Positions 16,106 through 24,108 of a stretch of DNA of 54,988 bases are shown here, one piece after another. The translations under genes were made by a program, and so were the position numbers. The notes under the pieces were generated by a model. That model was given only the letters and a program-made list of their open reading frames with translations. It ran no database searches and had not been told where the DNA came from. The DNA lies in assembly GCF_012726175.1 (NCBI RefSeq), contig NZ_JAASAD010000023.1:1-54988 (forward strand), in the 5' to 3' direction. The first letter of the stretch is position 1, and each line of letters opens with the position of its first letter. This DNA is from Micromonospora sp. HNM0581. Lineage in GTDB: Bacteria > Actinomycetota > Actinomycetes > Mycobacteriales > Micromonosporaceae.

Positions 16106-16917
16106 GTGCCTTCCCCCCTGGTGAAACAGGTTCGTACCGAACCGAGACCGGATATCCGCGCCTCGTACGCCGCGCCCGGCGTCACCGGCACCATCGGGCC
16201 GAGCGCGCCGGACAGCACCACATCCCCGGCGCGCAGCGGATCACCGGCGCGGACCATGGTTCCGGCCAGCCACGCCAGGGCGTGCAACGGATTGCCCAGG
16301 CAAGCCGCCCCGGCCCCCACCGACACCGGTTCACCGGCGTGTTCGAGGACCATCCCGCACAGCCGCAGGTCGACCTCGGCCGGTCGGCGGGGCGTGGTGC
16401 CGAGAACGAACAGACCGCTCGATGCGTTGTCGGCCACCGTGTCCACGATGGAGATGTCCCAGCCGGCGATCCGCGAGTCGACGATCTCGATGGCCGGCAG
16501 CAGATGGTCGACGGTACGCAGCAGGTCGGCGGTGGTGACCTGCTCCTCGGGCAGGTCGGCGCCGAGCACGAAGGCGACCTCCGCCTCCACCCGGGGCTGC
16601 AGCAGGTGGCCGATCTGCACCTCGGCACCGTCGGGCACCGCCATCGCGTCGGTGAGCACCCCGAAGTCCGGCTCGTACACCCCGAAGTTCTCCTGGACCG
16701 CCCGGGAGGTCAGACCGATCTTGGCGCCCACCCGGCGCTGTCCGGACGCCAGCCATTCGCCCACCTGGCGTCGCTGCACCCGGTACGCGGCCTCAACGTC
16801 ACCCTCCGGCAGCAGTCGACCCCGCAACGGCGGACACGGCCTGCCGCTCGTCCGAGCACCGGCCAGTTCCCGGGCCGCCGACTCGGCGTCACCGAACCCG
16901 ATGTTCCGTTCACTCAT
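16102..16917 (-). CDS. nbaH: 2-keto-4-pentenoate hydratase
   Basis: 271 aa. VGAKIGLTSRAVQENFGV, QPRVEAEVAFVLGADL (metal-site Glu residues), AIEIVDSRIAGWDISIVDT and GNPLHALAWLAGTM are the MhpD/DmpE hydratase signatures. It adds water to 2-hydroxypenta-2,4-dienoate to give 4-hydroxy-2-oxovalerate. It overlaps the flanking dehydrogenase genes by 4 nt each. It is a paralogue of the decarboxylase at 13298-14071. Confidence 0.92.
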   Translation of the reverse strand: MSERNIGFGDAESAARELAGARTSGRPCPPLRGRLLPEGDVEAAYRVQRRQVGEWLASGQRRVGAKIGLTSRAVQENFGVYEPDFGVLTDAMAVPDGAEVQIGHLLQPRVEAEVAFVLGADLPEEQVTTADLLRTVDHLLPAIEIVDSRIAGWDISIVDTVADNASSGLFVLGTTPRRPAEVDLRLCGMVLEHAGEPVSVGAGAACLGNPLHALAWLAGTMVRAGDPLRAGDVVLSGALGPMVPVTPGAAYEARISGLGSVRTCFTRGEGT

Positions 16918-18419
16918 GACAGATCCACGCAGACGTTTGTCAGTTCGGAATAGAAGTTCAGTGAGTGCACGCCACCCTCACGACCTATACCGGAGGCCTT
17001 CACCCCGCCGAACGGGGTCCGCAGGTCACGCAGGAACCACGTGTTGACCCAGACGATTCCGGCGTCCAACCGGGCACCGGCTCGGTGCGCCCGCCCAACG
17101 TCGCGGGTCCAGACCGTCGCCGCCAGGCCGTACTCGGTGCCGTTGGCCAGGGCGTACGCCTCGTCCTCGTCGTCGAACGGCGCCACGTGCACCACCGGCC
17201 CGAAGATCTCCTCCCGGTTGGTCCGGGTGTCCGGTCCGAGCCCGGTCAGCACCGTCGGCTGCACGTACGCGCCGCCGTCGCGGGCATCGTCGAACCGTGG
17301 CACCGTGCCACCGGCCAGTACCCGCGCGCCCTCGGACCGCGCCAGGTCGTAATGCCCGAGCACCTTGTCCCGGTGACCGTGCGAGATCAGCGGCATGTTC
17401 ACCGTCGTCTCGTCGGCCGGCCAGCCGTACGCCAGTTCACCGGCCCGCTCGGCCAGCCGCGCGGTGAACTCCTCGAACACCGGCCGTTGCACGTAGATCC
17501 GCTCGGTGCAGAGGCACACCTGACCGCCGTTGGTGAAACTCGACCGGACCGATCCGGCGACCGCCGCGTCCAGATCCGCGTCGGCGAAGACCAGCCCCGC
17601 GTTCTTGCCGCCCAACTCGAAGCTGACCGCCTTCACCCCGTCAGCAGCGGCCCGCATGATGGCACCGCCGGTAGCCGATTCACCGGTGAAGGTGATCGCG
17701 TCGACATCCGGGTGGCGGGTGAGGAACTCGCCGGCCGAGTCGGGCCCGAAGCCGTGCACCAGGTTGAACACGCCCTCGGGCACCCCGGCCGCCGCCATCA
17801 CCTCGGCGAGCAGGGTGGCCGATGCCGGTGTCTCCTCACTCGGCTTCACCACAACCGCGTTGCCGCAGGCCAGCGCCGGTGCGACCTTCCAGGTGAGCAG
17901 CAGCAGCGGCAGGTTCCAGGGCACGATCACTGCGACCACACCGACCGGCTTGCGCACCGCGTAGTTGAGCGCCCGACCACTGGTCGGCGTGACGGTGGTG
18001 AACGACTCGGTGGGTGCGGTCGCCACGATCTCGGCGAAGGCGCGGAAGTTCGCTGCACCCCGGGGGATGTCCAGGGCGCGGGCCTGCGAGATGGACTTGC
18101 CGGTGTCGGCCACCTCCGCGGCGACCAGGTCGTCGAAACGGCGCTCCAGTTCGTTGGCGATCCGGCGCAGCACCTCGGCGCGCTCCCGCTCCCCCGCCCG
18201 GCCCCACGGGCCGCGCAGGGCTGTCCGGGCCGCCGCCACCGCGTCGTCCACTGTGGTCCGACTTGCCTCGACCACCTCGAACACCGGCTCACCGGTCACC
18301 GGGCTGCGCTTGGTGAACCGGGTTCCGGCGTCGACGAACTCGCCGGCGACGAAGTTGCGCAGCAGACCGGGACCGTCGGGTGCCCGCCCGGCCATCAGCC
18401 GGGGATCCCAGAGCGTCAT
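16914..18419 (-). CDS. nbaE: 2-aminomuconate 6-semialdehyde dehydrogenase
   Basis: 501 aa aldehyde dehydrogenase. The NAD-binding VIVPWNLPLLLLTWK and ITFTGESATG, the general-base Glu in SFELGGKNAG and the catalytic Cys in NGGQVCLCTERIYV are all present. Among ALDHs the closest resemblance is to hydroxy/aminomuconate semialdehyde dehydrogenases. In this operon it would oxidise 2-aminomuconate semialdehyde to 2-aminomuconate before the enal cyclises to picolinate. Start ATG 18419, overlapping the KMO stop by 4 nt. Confidence 0.92.
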   Translation of the reverse strand: MTLWDPRLMAGRAPDGPGLLRNFVAGEFVDAGTRFTKRSPVTGEPVFEVVEASRTTVDDAVAAARTALRGPWGRAGERERAEVLRRIANELERRFDDLVAAEVADTGKSISQARALDIPRGAANFRAFAEIVATAPTESFTTVTPTSGRALNYAVRKPVGVVAVIVPWNLPLLLLTWKVAPALACGNAVVVKPSEETPASATLLAEVMAAAGVPEGVFNLVHGFGPDSAGEFLTRHPDVDAITFTGESATGGAIMRAAADGVKAVSFELGGKNAGLVFADADLDAAVAGSVRSSFTNGGQVCLCTERIYVQRPVFEEFTARLAERAGELAYGWPADETTVNMPLISHGHRDKVLGHYDLARSEGARVLAGGTVPRFDDARDGGAYVQPTVLTGLGPDTRTNREEIFGPVVHVAPFDDEDEAYALANGTEYGLAATVWTRDVGRAHRAGARLDAGIVWVNTWFLRDLRTPFGGVKASGIGREGGVHSLNFYSELTNVCVDLS

Positions 18420-19747
18420 CGCCGTCTCCTCCGCCCGAGCGTGACCACCGCGCCGGCGACCGCCGCCAGGCCGGCGGCAGCTAGGCCGAGCGCCTGGTGC
18501 TGCCGGCGGACCCGCCTCCGCACCTGGGCGTAGGGAACGGTGGAGAAGGACACCAGCTCGTACTGGGAGACGTAACGGCCGGGCAACGCACGTTCCAGGG
18601 CGTGTTCGACCCGCCTGCGGATCCGGAAGGCCGCAGAGGCGACCTTGTCGCGCATCTCCACGAAGTTGGTCAGCGCCATCCGGGCGATCGCCTCGGCGTT
18701 GTCCTGCCGGCGGTGCTGGAACAGCGGCAGCGCCGCCGACCAGTCCCCGGCGCACTCGTCGAGGCAGCGGTCCAGCTCGACCACGTCCTCGAAGGCGCAG
18801 TTCGCACCCTGGCCGTAGAACGGCACGATGGCGTGCGCAGCGTCTCCGAGCAGGGCGACCCGCCCGTCGACCTGCCACGGGTCGCATCGCACCGTGCCGA
18901 GCACCCCGACCGGGTTGTGCTGGTAGTCGTCGACGAGGTCCGGCGCGATCGGTGGCAGATCCGGGTAGTGCTGCGCGAAGTGCCGCTCGATCGCCGCCGC
19001 GCTGCCCAGTGAGGCGAAGCTGGCGGTGCCGTGGTTGGGCCAGAACAGGGTGCAGGTGAACGAGCGGTCCGGGTTGGGTAGCGCGATCATCATCGAGGTG
19101 CCCCGCGGCCAGATGTGCAGCGCACCCGGGTCCAGGGCGAACTCGCCGTCCCGCGGCGGGATGGTCAGCTCCTTGTAGCCGTAGTCGAGGAAGTCGACAG
19201 TCTCGGTGACCAGGTCGTGGGTGAGCAGCTGCCCGCGTACCGCCGAGCCGGCGCCGTCGGTGCCGAGTACCACGCGGGCGTTCGCGGTGACCGTTCCCTG
19301 GGGGGTCTCGAAGGTCATCGTCGCGGTCTGCGGGTCGAGCCCGACGAGCCGATGCTCGAAGGCGATCCGCACCCCTGGCAGCTTGACGGCGGCTGCCATC
19401 AGAGCGTTGTTCAACGCGCCCCGACTGATCGAGTTGATCGCCCGGTCTCCGGAGACGCTGTAGGACTGGAATGCGGGAGCCCCGGCCACCGGATGGATCA
19501 TCCGACCTCGCATCGGCAGGGCGTCCGTCATCACCTGCTCGGCAAGTCCGATGCGGCGCAGGGCGTCGAGCCCCCGCTCGGAGAGGGCCAGATTTATCGA
19601 GCGGCCCCGCTCGGGGGTGCCGCTACGTGGGTCGGGACGCCGTTCGTAGAGCGCCACCGGATGGCCTCGGCGCGCGAGGAAGCAGGCGAGCAGGCAGCCT
19701 GCCAGCCCGGCACCCACCACCGCGATCTCGTCGCGTTCACCGGTCAC
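18416..19747 (-). CDS. kmo: Kynurenine 3-monooxygenase
   Basis: 443 aa FAD-dependent aromatic hydroxylase. The N-terminal dinucleotide motif VVGAGLAGCLLACFLARRG, then GRSINLALSERGLDALRRIGL (a KMO signature) and the FAD ribityl motif VALLGDAAHAIVPFYGQGAN, with QGANCAFED and a central YGYKELTIPP. It hydroxylates L-kynurenine to 3-hydroxykynurenine with NADPH and O2. The last 30 residues contain a hydrophobic stretch of about 20 (GLAAAGLAAVAGAVVTLG) flanked by RRRVRR and RRRRR, so a C-terminal membrane anchor is predicted, a feature usually associated with eukaryotic KMO. GTG start; it overlaps kynU by 11 nt. Confidence 0.94.
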   Translation of the reverse strand: MTGERDEIAVVGAGLAGCLLACFLARRGHPVALYERRPDPRSGTPERGRSINLALSERGLDALRRIGLAEQVMTDALPMRGRMIHPVAGAPAFQSYSVSGDRAINSISRGALNNALMAAAVKLPGVRIAFEHRLVGLDPQTATMTFETPQGTVTANARVVLGTDGAGSAVRGQLLTHDLVTETVDFLDYGYKELTIPPRDGEFALDPGALHIWPRGTSMMIALPNPDRSFTCTLFWPNHGTASFASLGSAAAIERHFAQHYPDLPPIAPDLVDDYQHNPVGVLGTVRCDPWQVDGRVALLGDAAHAIVPFYGQGANCAFEDVVELDRCLDECAGDWSAALPLFQHRRQDNAEAIARMALTNFVEMRDKVASAAFRIRRRVEHALERALPGRYVSQYELVSFSTVPYAQVRRRVRRQHQALGLAAAGLAAVAGAVVTLGRRRRR

Positions 19748-21035
19748 CCGTCACCTCCGCAACTGTGGCGGCCAGCGCGTCGGCGACCCGCCAGCAGTCG
19801 TGGTACGTCGAGTACAGCGGCACCGGGGCGAACCTGACCACGTCCGGTTCCCGCGCGTCGGCGATCACCCCGTGCTCGTGGCGCAGCCGCTTGGTCAGCT
19901 CGCTGGCGCTGCCCTGGCCGATGCGTACCGAGAGCTGGCAACCACGGCGACGCGGCTCACCTGGGGTGATCACCCACAGGGGCCGACGGGCGGTCACCTC
20001 GTCGAGCAGCTGCTCCAGGTAACCGGTGAGTCGGAGGCTGCGCGCCCGCAGCGCCGGCATGCCCACCGCGTCGAACAGCGCCAGCGAGGTACGGACCGGT
20101 CCCATCGCGAAGATCGGTGGATTGGAGATCTGCCACGCCTCGACCGTCGCCGGTGGTCGGCTCACCGGAGCCATCTCGAACCGGGTCGCTGCCGCCGTGC
20201 TCCACCACCCCTCGAAGCGGGGCAGGCTGGTGTCGCCGTGATGCCGCTGGTGAACGAAGACCCCGGCCAGCGCACCGGGTCCCGAGTTCAGGTACTTGTA
20301 CGAGCACCAGGCGGCGAAGTCGACGTTCCAGTCGTGCAGCGACAGCGGCACGTTGCCGACCGCGTGCGCCAGGTCCCACCCGACGACCGCACCGGCGGCC
20401 CGGCCGGCTGCGGTGATCGCCGGGACGTCCATCAGCTCGCCGGTGAGGTAGTTGACGCCGCCCAGCAGTACCAGCGCCACGGTGTGCCCCTCAGCCGCCA
20501 GGTACGCGGTGACGTCCTCGGTACGCAGGTTGTCCTCACCGGGACGCGGCGCGAGCCGGACGACTGTGGTGTCGGGGTCCAGGCCGTGGTACCGCGCCTG
20601 GCTGCGCACCGCGTAGCTGTCCGACGGGAAGGCGGAGTCCTCGATGACGATGCGGGTCCGTTCGCCTGTCGGCCGGTAGAAGCTGACCATCAGCAGATGC
20701 AGGTTGACCGTCAGCGAGTTCATCACCACGGTTTCCGTGGGCAGGGCGCCGACCAGTCGGGCGGCCGGTGCCGTCAGCAACTCGTGATAGGGCAGCCAGG
20801 GCCGTTCCGCCTCCAGGTGCCCCTCGACGCCGAACCGGCTCCAGGCGTCCAGGTCGGCGAGGAGTTCGTCGCGGGTGGCCCTCGGTTGCAGGCCGAGCGA
20901 GTTGCCGGCCAGGTAGGCGGCCTCCGGGTAACGTCCGCCGTCGGCCGGCGGCACATGGAACAGGTGTCGGTGACCCGGCTCGGCCGCGTCGAGTCGGAAA
21001 GCTTCGGCCTCGGTGTCGTTCCTCATCGTCGTCAT
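19737..21035 (-). CDS. kynU: Kynureninase
   Basis: 432 aa PLP enzyme. The Schiff-base Lys is in AAWCSYKYLNSGPGALAGVF, with WDLAHAVGN upstream carrying the PLP Asp. GNSLGLQPRAT is the usual N-terminal motif. It cleaves 3-hydroxykynurenine to 3-hydroxyanthranilate and alanine. ATG 21035 is preceded by GAGGCGATC at the end of the tryptophan dioxygenase gene, 7 nt from that stop. The alternative ATG 21026 is 3 codons in. Confidence 0.94.
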   Translation of the reverse strand: MTTMRNDTEAEAFRLDAAEPGHRHLFHVPPADGGRYPEAAYLAGNSLGLQPRATRDELLADLDAWSRFGVEGHLEAERPWLPYHELLTAPAARLVGALPTETVVMNSLTVNLHLLMVSFYRPTGERTRIVIEDSAFPSDSYAVRSQARYHGLDPDTTVVRLAPRPGEDNLRTEDVTAYLAAEGHTVALVLLGGVNYLTGELMDVPAITAAGRAAGAVVGWDLAHAVGNVPLSLHDWNVDFAAWCSYKYLNSGPGALAGVFVHQRHHGDTSLPRFEGWWSTAAATRFEMAPVSRPPATVEAWQISNPPIFAMGPVRTSLALFDAVGMPALRARSLRLTGYLEQLLDEVTARRPLWVITPGEPRRRGCQLSVRIGQGSASELTKRLRHEHGVIADAREPDVVRFAPVPLYSTYHDCWRVADALAATVAEVTGDR

Positions 21036-21042
21036 GATCGCC

Positions 21043-21936
21043 TCACATCGCCGTCCGGGCCGACCACAGTTCCGGGAAGACCACCCGGGCCATGCTGCGT
21101 TGCAGCCAGGCCAGCCCGGCGGATCCACCGCTGCCCACCTTGGCGCCCATGGTCCGCTGCACCGCCTTGACGTGGTGGTGCCGCCAGTCACCGAACTGCT
21201 CGGCCACTTCGGTGAGCGCCTCACCCAGCATTCGCAGGTGGTTGTCCGGACCGTCGTCGGCGTAGATCTCCACCCAGGCTGCCTCCACGACAGGGTGCGC
21301 CTCGTGTTCGGTGGCGACGTCCCGCTCCAGCAGTTCGGCGGGTAGTTCGTGGCCGTACCGGGCGAGTAGGGCGACCACCTCGTCCCAGACACTCGCCGTG
21401 GCGAGGGCGTCGGTGAGTTCGGCGTACACGTCGGTCTGCCGACGGAACGGGCGAATCAGTGCCGGATCCCGAAGTCCGAGCAGAAACTCCAGGTGCCGAT
21501 ACATGGCTGACTGGAAGCCCGAGCCCTCGCCGAGCAGGTTACGGAAGCGGTTGAAGTCGGCCGGGGTCATCCAGCGCAGGCCCCGCCAGGCCGCGTTCAG
21601 CCCTTCCAGGTGCAGCGCGGCGCGGCGCAGTGGGGCCAACGCCTCCCACACCCGATCGGCGCGCAGCAGTCGTGTGGTTTCCCGCAGTTCGTGACAGGTC
21701 AGGCTGAAGTACAGCTCCATGATCTGGCTGACCATCAGGAAGGACATCTCACCCGGGTCGCCGCTGAGCGGCTGTTGCAGCTGGTGCAGCGTGCTGGCAT
21801 GCACGTAGGTGTCGTACGGCACCCGCTCGGTGAACTCGAGGGTCGGCTCCCCGCCGTTGCGGGCGGCGCGGGCCGCCCGTTGTCGTGCGGTGACCGGCCG
21901 TACCTCCGTCCGGGGGCGCAGCTCCGTCTGCTCCAT
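21043..21936 (-). CDS. kynA: Tryptophan 2,3-dioxygenase
   Basis: 297 aa. Family signatures: an all-helical haem protein with EMSFLMVSQIMELYFSL, RFRNLLGEGSGFQSAMYRHLE, and the C-terminal HHVKAVQRTMGAKVGSGG containing the haem-ligand His and the substrate loop GSGGSAG. It converts L-Trp to N-formylkynurenine with O2. It is the first gene of the operon, with an AAGGAG site 7 nt before the ATG. A 147-nt divergent promoter region separates it from the Lrp/AsnC gene. Confidence 0.95.
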   Translation of the reverse strand: MEQTELRPRTEVRPVTARQRAARAARNGGEPTLEFTERVPYDTYVHASTLHQLQQPLSGDPGEMSFLMVSQIMELYFSLTCHELRETTRLLRADRVWEALAPLRRAALHLEGLNAAWRGLRWMTPADFNRFRNLLGEGSGFQSAMYRHLEFLLGLRDPALIRPFRRQTDVYAELTDALATASVWDEVVALLARYGHELPAELLERDVATEHEAHPVVEAAWVEIYADDGPDNHLRMLGEALTEVAEQFGDWRHHHVKAVQRTMGAKVGSGGSAGLAWLQRSMARVVFPELWSARTAM

Positions 21937-22022
21937 GCGTCCGCTCCTTCCGGGTCGCCCGTCGAGTCATGATCTCCCGTCGGGCCGGTCGGATGGAATG
22001 CCTGTTCAACGGTGCTTCGCGC

Positions 22023-22044
22023 GGTTGACCTCAGGAATGAAACC
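22023..22044. promoter_or_regulatory. Candidate operator dyad between kynA and the Lrp gene
   Basis: GGTTGACCTCAGGAATGAAACC has matching ends (GGTT / AACC) and loose symmetry over 22 bp, in the short divergent promoter region. Lrp/AsnC proteins bind such imperfect dyads, but this one is weak. Confidence 0.25.
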
Positions 22045-22071
22045 CCCTCGTCGGGATAGGCCTTTCGGACG

Positions 22072-22077
22072 TAAGGT
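22072..22077 (+). promoter_or_regulatory. Candidate leaderless -10 box (TAAGGT)
   Basis: TANNNT hexamer 6 nt before the ATG at 22084 and no Shine-Dalgarno sequence between them, so the mRNA probably begins at or within a base of the start codon. Confidence 0.5.
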
Positions 22078-22083
22078 CACGTC

Positions 22084-22563
22084 ATGGACGAGATGGACTG
22101 GGCGTTACTCCGTGAGTTGCAGGCCGACGCGCGGCTGTCGTACAGCGAGCTGTCCCGGCGGGTGCACCTGTCGCCGCCCGCGGTCGCCGAACGGGTCCGC
22201 CGGTTGGAGGAGACCGGAGTGATCAGCGGGTACCACGCGCACGTCGACCTGGCCCGTGCCGGCCGCACGGTGGTCGCGCTGATCCGCATGTCCTGTTACG
22301 GCGCCCGCTGCATCCTGCACGACCCGGAGGTCAAGCGGTGGCCGGAGATTCTGGAGATCCACCGGATCACCGGCGATGCGTGCAGCGTGCTGAAGGTCGC
22401 GGCCGGTTCGATCGGCGACTTCGAGGCGGTCATCGACCGGCTCGCCCCCTACGGCCAGCCGTCGAGCACCATGGTGCTCTCCACCCCACTCGCCTGGCGG
22501 CCGGTCACTCCGAAGGAAGGGCCAACTGTTGACGCCTCCGCAAGAGCAAGGGGCCCTTCCTGA
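22084..22563 (+). CDS. Lrp/AsnC-family regulator, likely of the kynurenine operon
   Basis: 159 aa. The N-terminal AsnC-type HTH (DWALLRELQADARLSYSELS, then HLSPPAVAERVRRLEETGVI) is followed by an RAM/Lrp effector domain (GRTVVALIRM ... RITGDACSVLKVAAGSI). It is divergent from kynA. By analogy with KynR of Pseudomonas, an Lrp-type activator of tryptophan catabolism responding to kynurenine, it probably controls the operon. The last 13 or so residues (PTVDASARARGPS) are encoded by a palindromic repeat element rather than by normal family sequence. Leaderless-type start. Confidence 0.85.
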   Translation: MDEMDWALLRELQADARLSYSELSRRVHLSPPAVAERVRRLEETGVISGYHAHVDLARAGRTVVALIRMSCYGARCILHDPEVKRWPEILEIHRITGDACSVLKVAAGSIGDFEAVIDRLAPYGQPSSTMVLSTPLAWRPVTPKEGPTVDASARARGPS

Positions 22564-22568
22564 CAACT
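22515..22568. repeat. GGAAGGGCC palindromic repeat overlapping the Lrp 3' end
   Basis: GGAAGGGCC (22515-22523) pairs with GGCCCTTCC (22552-22560). Between them is AACTGTTGACGCCTCCGC, and afterwards TGACAACTGT echoes the inner arm. As I remember it, very similar AAGGGCC...GTTAACGCCTCCG...GGCCCTTCC elements recur between genes in Micromonospora-type genomes. Here it runs into the coding region and past the stop, and could also act as terminator. Confidence 0.5.
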
Positions 22569-22668
22569 GTGCCGGTCACGAGGAGCCGGGTTAGCCCTCG
22601 CCGGAGGGGGAAGGCCACCCGGGTCGCCCCAACAGGATCGGTACGTCGGTACCGGGAGGGAGGGGATC

Positions 22669-23211
22669 ATGGAAGGGCTGCGCCAGTACGAAGGCGTCCA
22701 CCGCACCCCGTCGACCATCACCCGACAGTTCGGGGCGTTCGTCCTGATCGCGGCGTTCGCTCTCGCCGGGCTGCTGACCGGCGCCGCACCTGCCAGAGCG
22801 GGTGAGAACACGTTCGTCGAGGTGACACCGAACAGTGTGCAGGCCGGTTCCCGGGTCAACATCCGGGCTAGCTGTGACAACGCCAACGACCGGCAGGCCG
22901 AGGTGACCTCGGACGCGTTCGATCGGGTCTACCTGCGGCCGGACAACGGCTTCCTCACCGGGTCGGTCACGGTACCCGGCAACAAGGCGGCCGGCGACTA
23001 CCCGGTGCAGCTACGCTGCGACAACGGCCGCACCGCGAGCACCACCCTCACCGTGCTGAACATGGACCAGCCCACCAAGGGGCCGGCGACCGGTGGCGGC
23101 GGTACGGCTGGCCAGGGCACCGGTTCGATGCTGCTGCTGGGCGGCGTCGCCACGGTGTCCGCGGCGGTGGTGTTCGGACTGCTGAGCAGCCGGCGCCGGG
23201 CCGGTTCCTGA
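22669..23211 (+). CDS. Secreted, C-terminally anchored surface protein (putative sortase substrate)
   Basis: 180 aa. The signal peptide is a hydrophobic core FVLIAAFALAGLLTG with probable cleavage after APARA (about residue 44). The mature part is an Ig-like beta domain with two Cys (SCDN, RCDN), then a Gly/Thr-rich linker. A C-terminal hydrophobic stretch (SMLLLGGVATVSAAVVFGLL) ends in the basic tail SSRRRAGS, as sortase substrates have. There is no LPXTG; the residues just before the hydrophobic stretch read KGPATGGGG. A GGGAGG site precedes the ATG. The sortase gene starts 12 nt downstream, so the two are very likely an operon. Confidence 0.75.
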   Translation: MEGLRQYEGVHRTPSTITRQFGAFVLIAAFALAGLLTGAAPARAGENTFVEVTPNSVQAGSRVNIRASCDNANDRQAEVTSDAFDRVYLRPDNGFLTGSVTVPGNKAAGDYPVQLRCDNGRTASTTLTVLNMDQPTKGPATGGGGTAGQGTGSMLLLGGVATVSAAVVFGLLSSRRRAGS

Positions 23212-23223
23212 CCCACTGTCGCC

Positions 23224-24060
23224 ATGGCCGGCTTGCGCGTACCCGCGCCGGAACCGGGTCCCGGTCCGGCCCGGAGCAACACCCGTCGGAGCCGCCGGGC
23301 CTGGCAGCGGATGGTCGCGACGGGTGGCCGGTTGGTCCGGGTCGCCGGGCAGATGGGCGCGGCGAGCGTTGCCACGCCCGATCCCATGGCTGCGCCGCTG
23401 CCGCCCCGGCGACGTCAGCCATGTGCGGCGCGGGCCAGACGTTCCCGTCTTTCCGGTCCCGGGCTACCGGTACTGGTGATCGGCTCGCTGATGCTGCTGA
23501 TCATCGCGTTGCTCGGCATCGAGCGCCTCACCGGGCTGAGCGTGCTGCCGGACCGGTTCATCGCCGGCCTGGGACCGCCACCCAAGAAGTTCCCACTACT
23601 GTCGGCGAGCGAGCCGGTCGGCATCGAGATCAACAAGATCGATCTGGCCGCTCCGGTGCACAACGTGGGCATCGCGCCCGACGGCAGCATCGCCGCTCCA
23701 CCGGCCGAGCGTGCGCAGGAGGCCGGCTGGTACGACCAGGGGCCCACTCCCGGCCAGTACGGCCCGGCCGTCATCGTGGGACACGTGGACACCACCAGCG
23801 GCCCGGCCGTCTTCCATCAGCTGCCGAGGTTGCGGACCGGTGACCGTGTCGAGGTCGCCCGTTCGGACGGCTCGGTGGCAATCTTCGAGGTCGACCGGAT
23901 CGATCGGTTCGACAAGGAACAACTACCCGCAGATGACGTCTTCGGTGACTTCAGCCGTCCGCAGCTACGACTGATCACCTGCGGCGGACGGTGGGTCGGC
24001 GGGGAGACCGGGTACGCGGACAACGTGGTGGTGTTCGCTTCGCTGGTCGAGGCCCGGTGA
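23224..24060 (+). CDS. Class E/F-like sortase
   Basis: 278 aa. A long basic, Pro-rich N-terminus, one membrane helix at about residues 80-99, then an extracytoplasmic sortase domain. The catalytic His187 is in AVIVGHVDTTSGPAVF and Cys253 in LRLITCGGRW, close to the class F form ITCGG. It would cleave and transfer a sorting signal at the outer membrane face. The neighbouring surface protein is the obvious candidate substrate. The true start could lie further in, since the N-terminus is atypically long. Confidence 0.85.
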   Translation: MAGLRVPAPEPGPGPARSNTRRSRRAWQRMVATGGRLVRVAGQMGAASVATPDPMAAPLPPRRRQPCAARARRSRLSGPGLPVLVIGSLMLLIIALLGIERLTGLSVLPDRFIAGLGPPPKKFPLLSASEPVGIEINKIDLAAPVHNVGIAPDGSIAAPPAERAQEAGWYDQGPTPGQYGPAVIVGHVDTTSGPAVFHQLPRLRTGDRVEVARSDGSVAIFEVDRIDRFDKEQLPADDVFGDFSRPQLRLITCGGRWVGGETGYADNVVVFASLVEAR

Positions 24061-24108
24061 GGTCCTGTGGCACCGTGCGGGCGGGGACCGTCGTTCCACC
24101 GATCGGCG

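Noticed and set aside
11315..22563. Interpretation of the kyn genes as part of an antibiotic (e.g. actinomycin-type 3-hydroxyanthranilate precursor) cluster
   Set aside because: No peptide synthetase, polyketide synthase or tailoring genes are nearby, and the operon continues through ring cleavage to acetyl-CoA, which fits catabolism.
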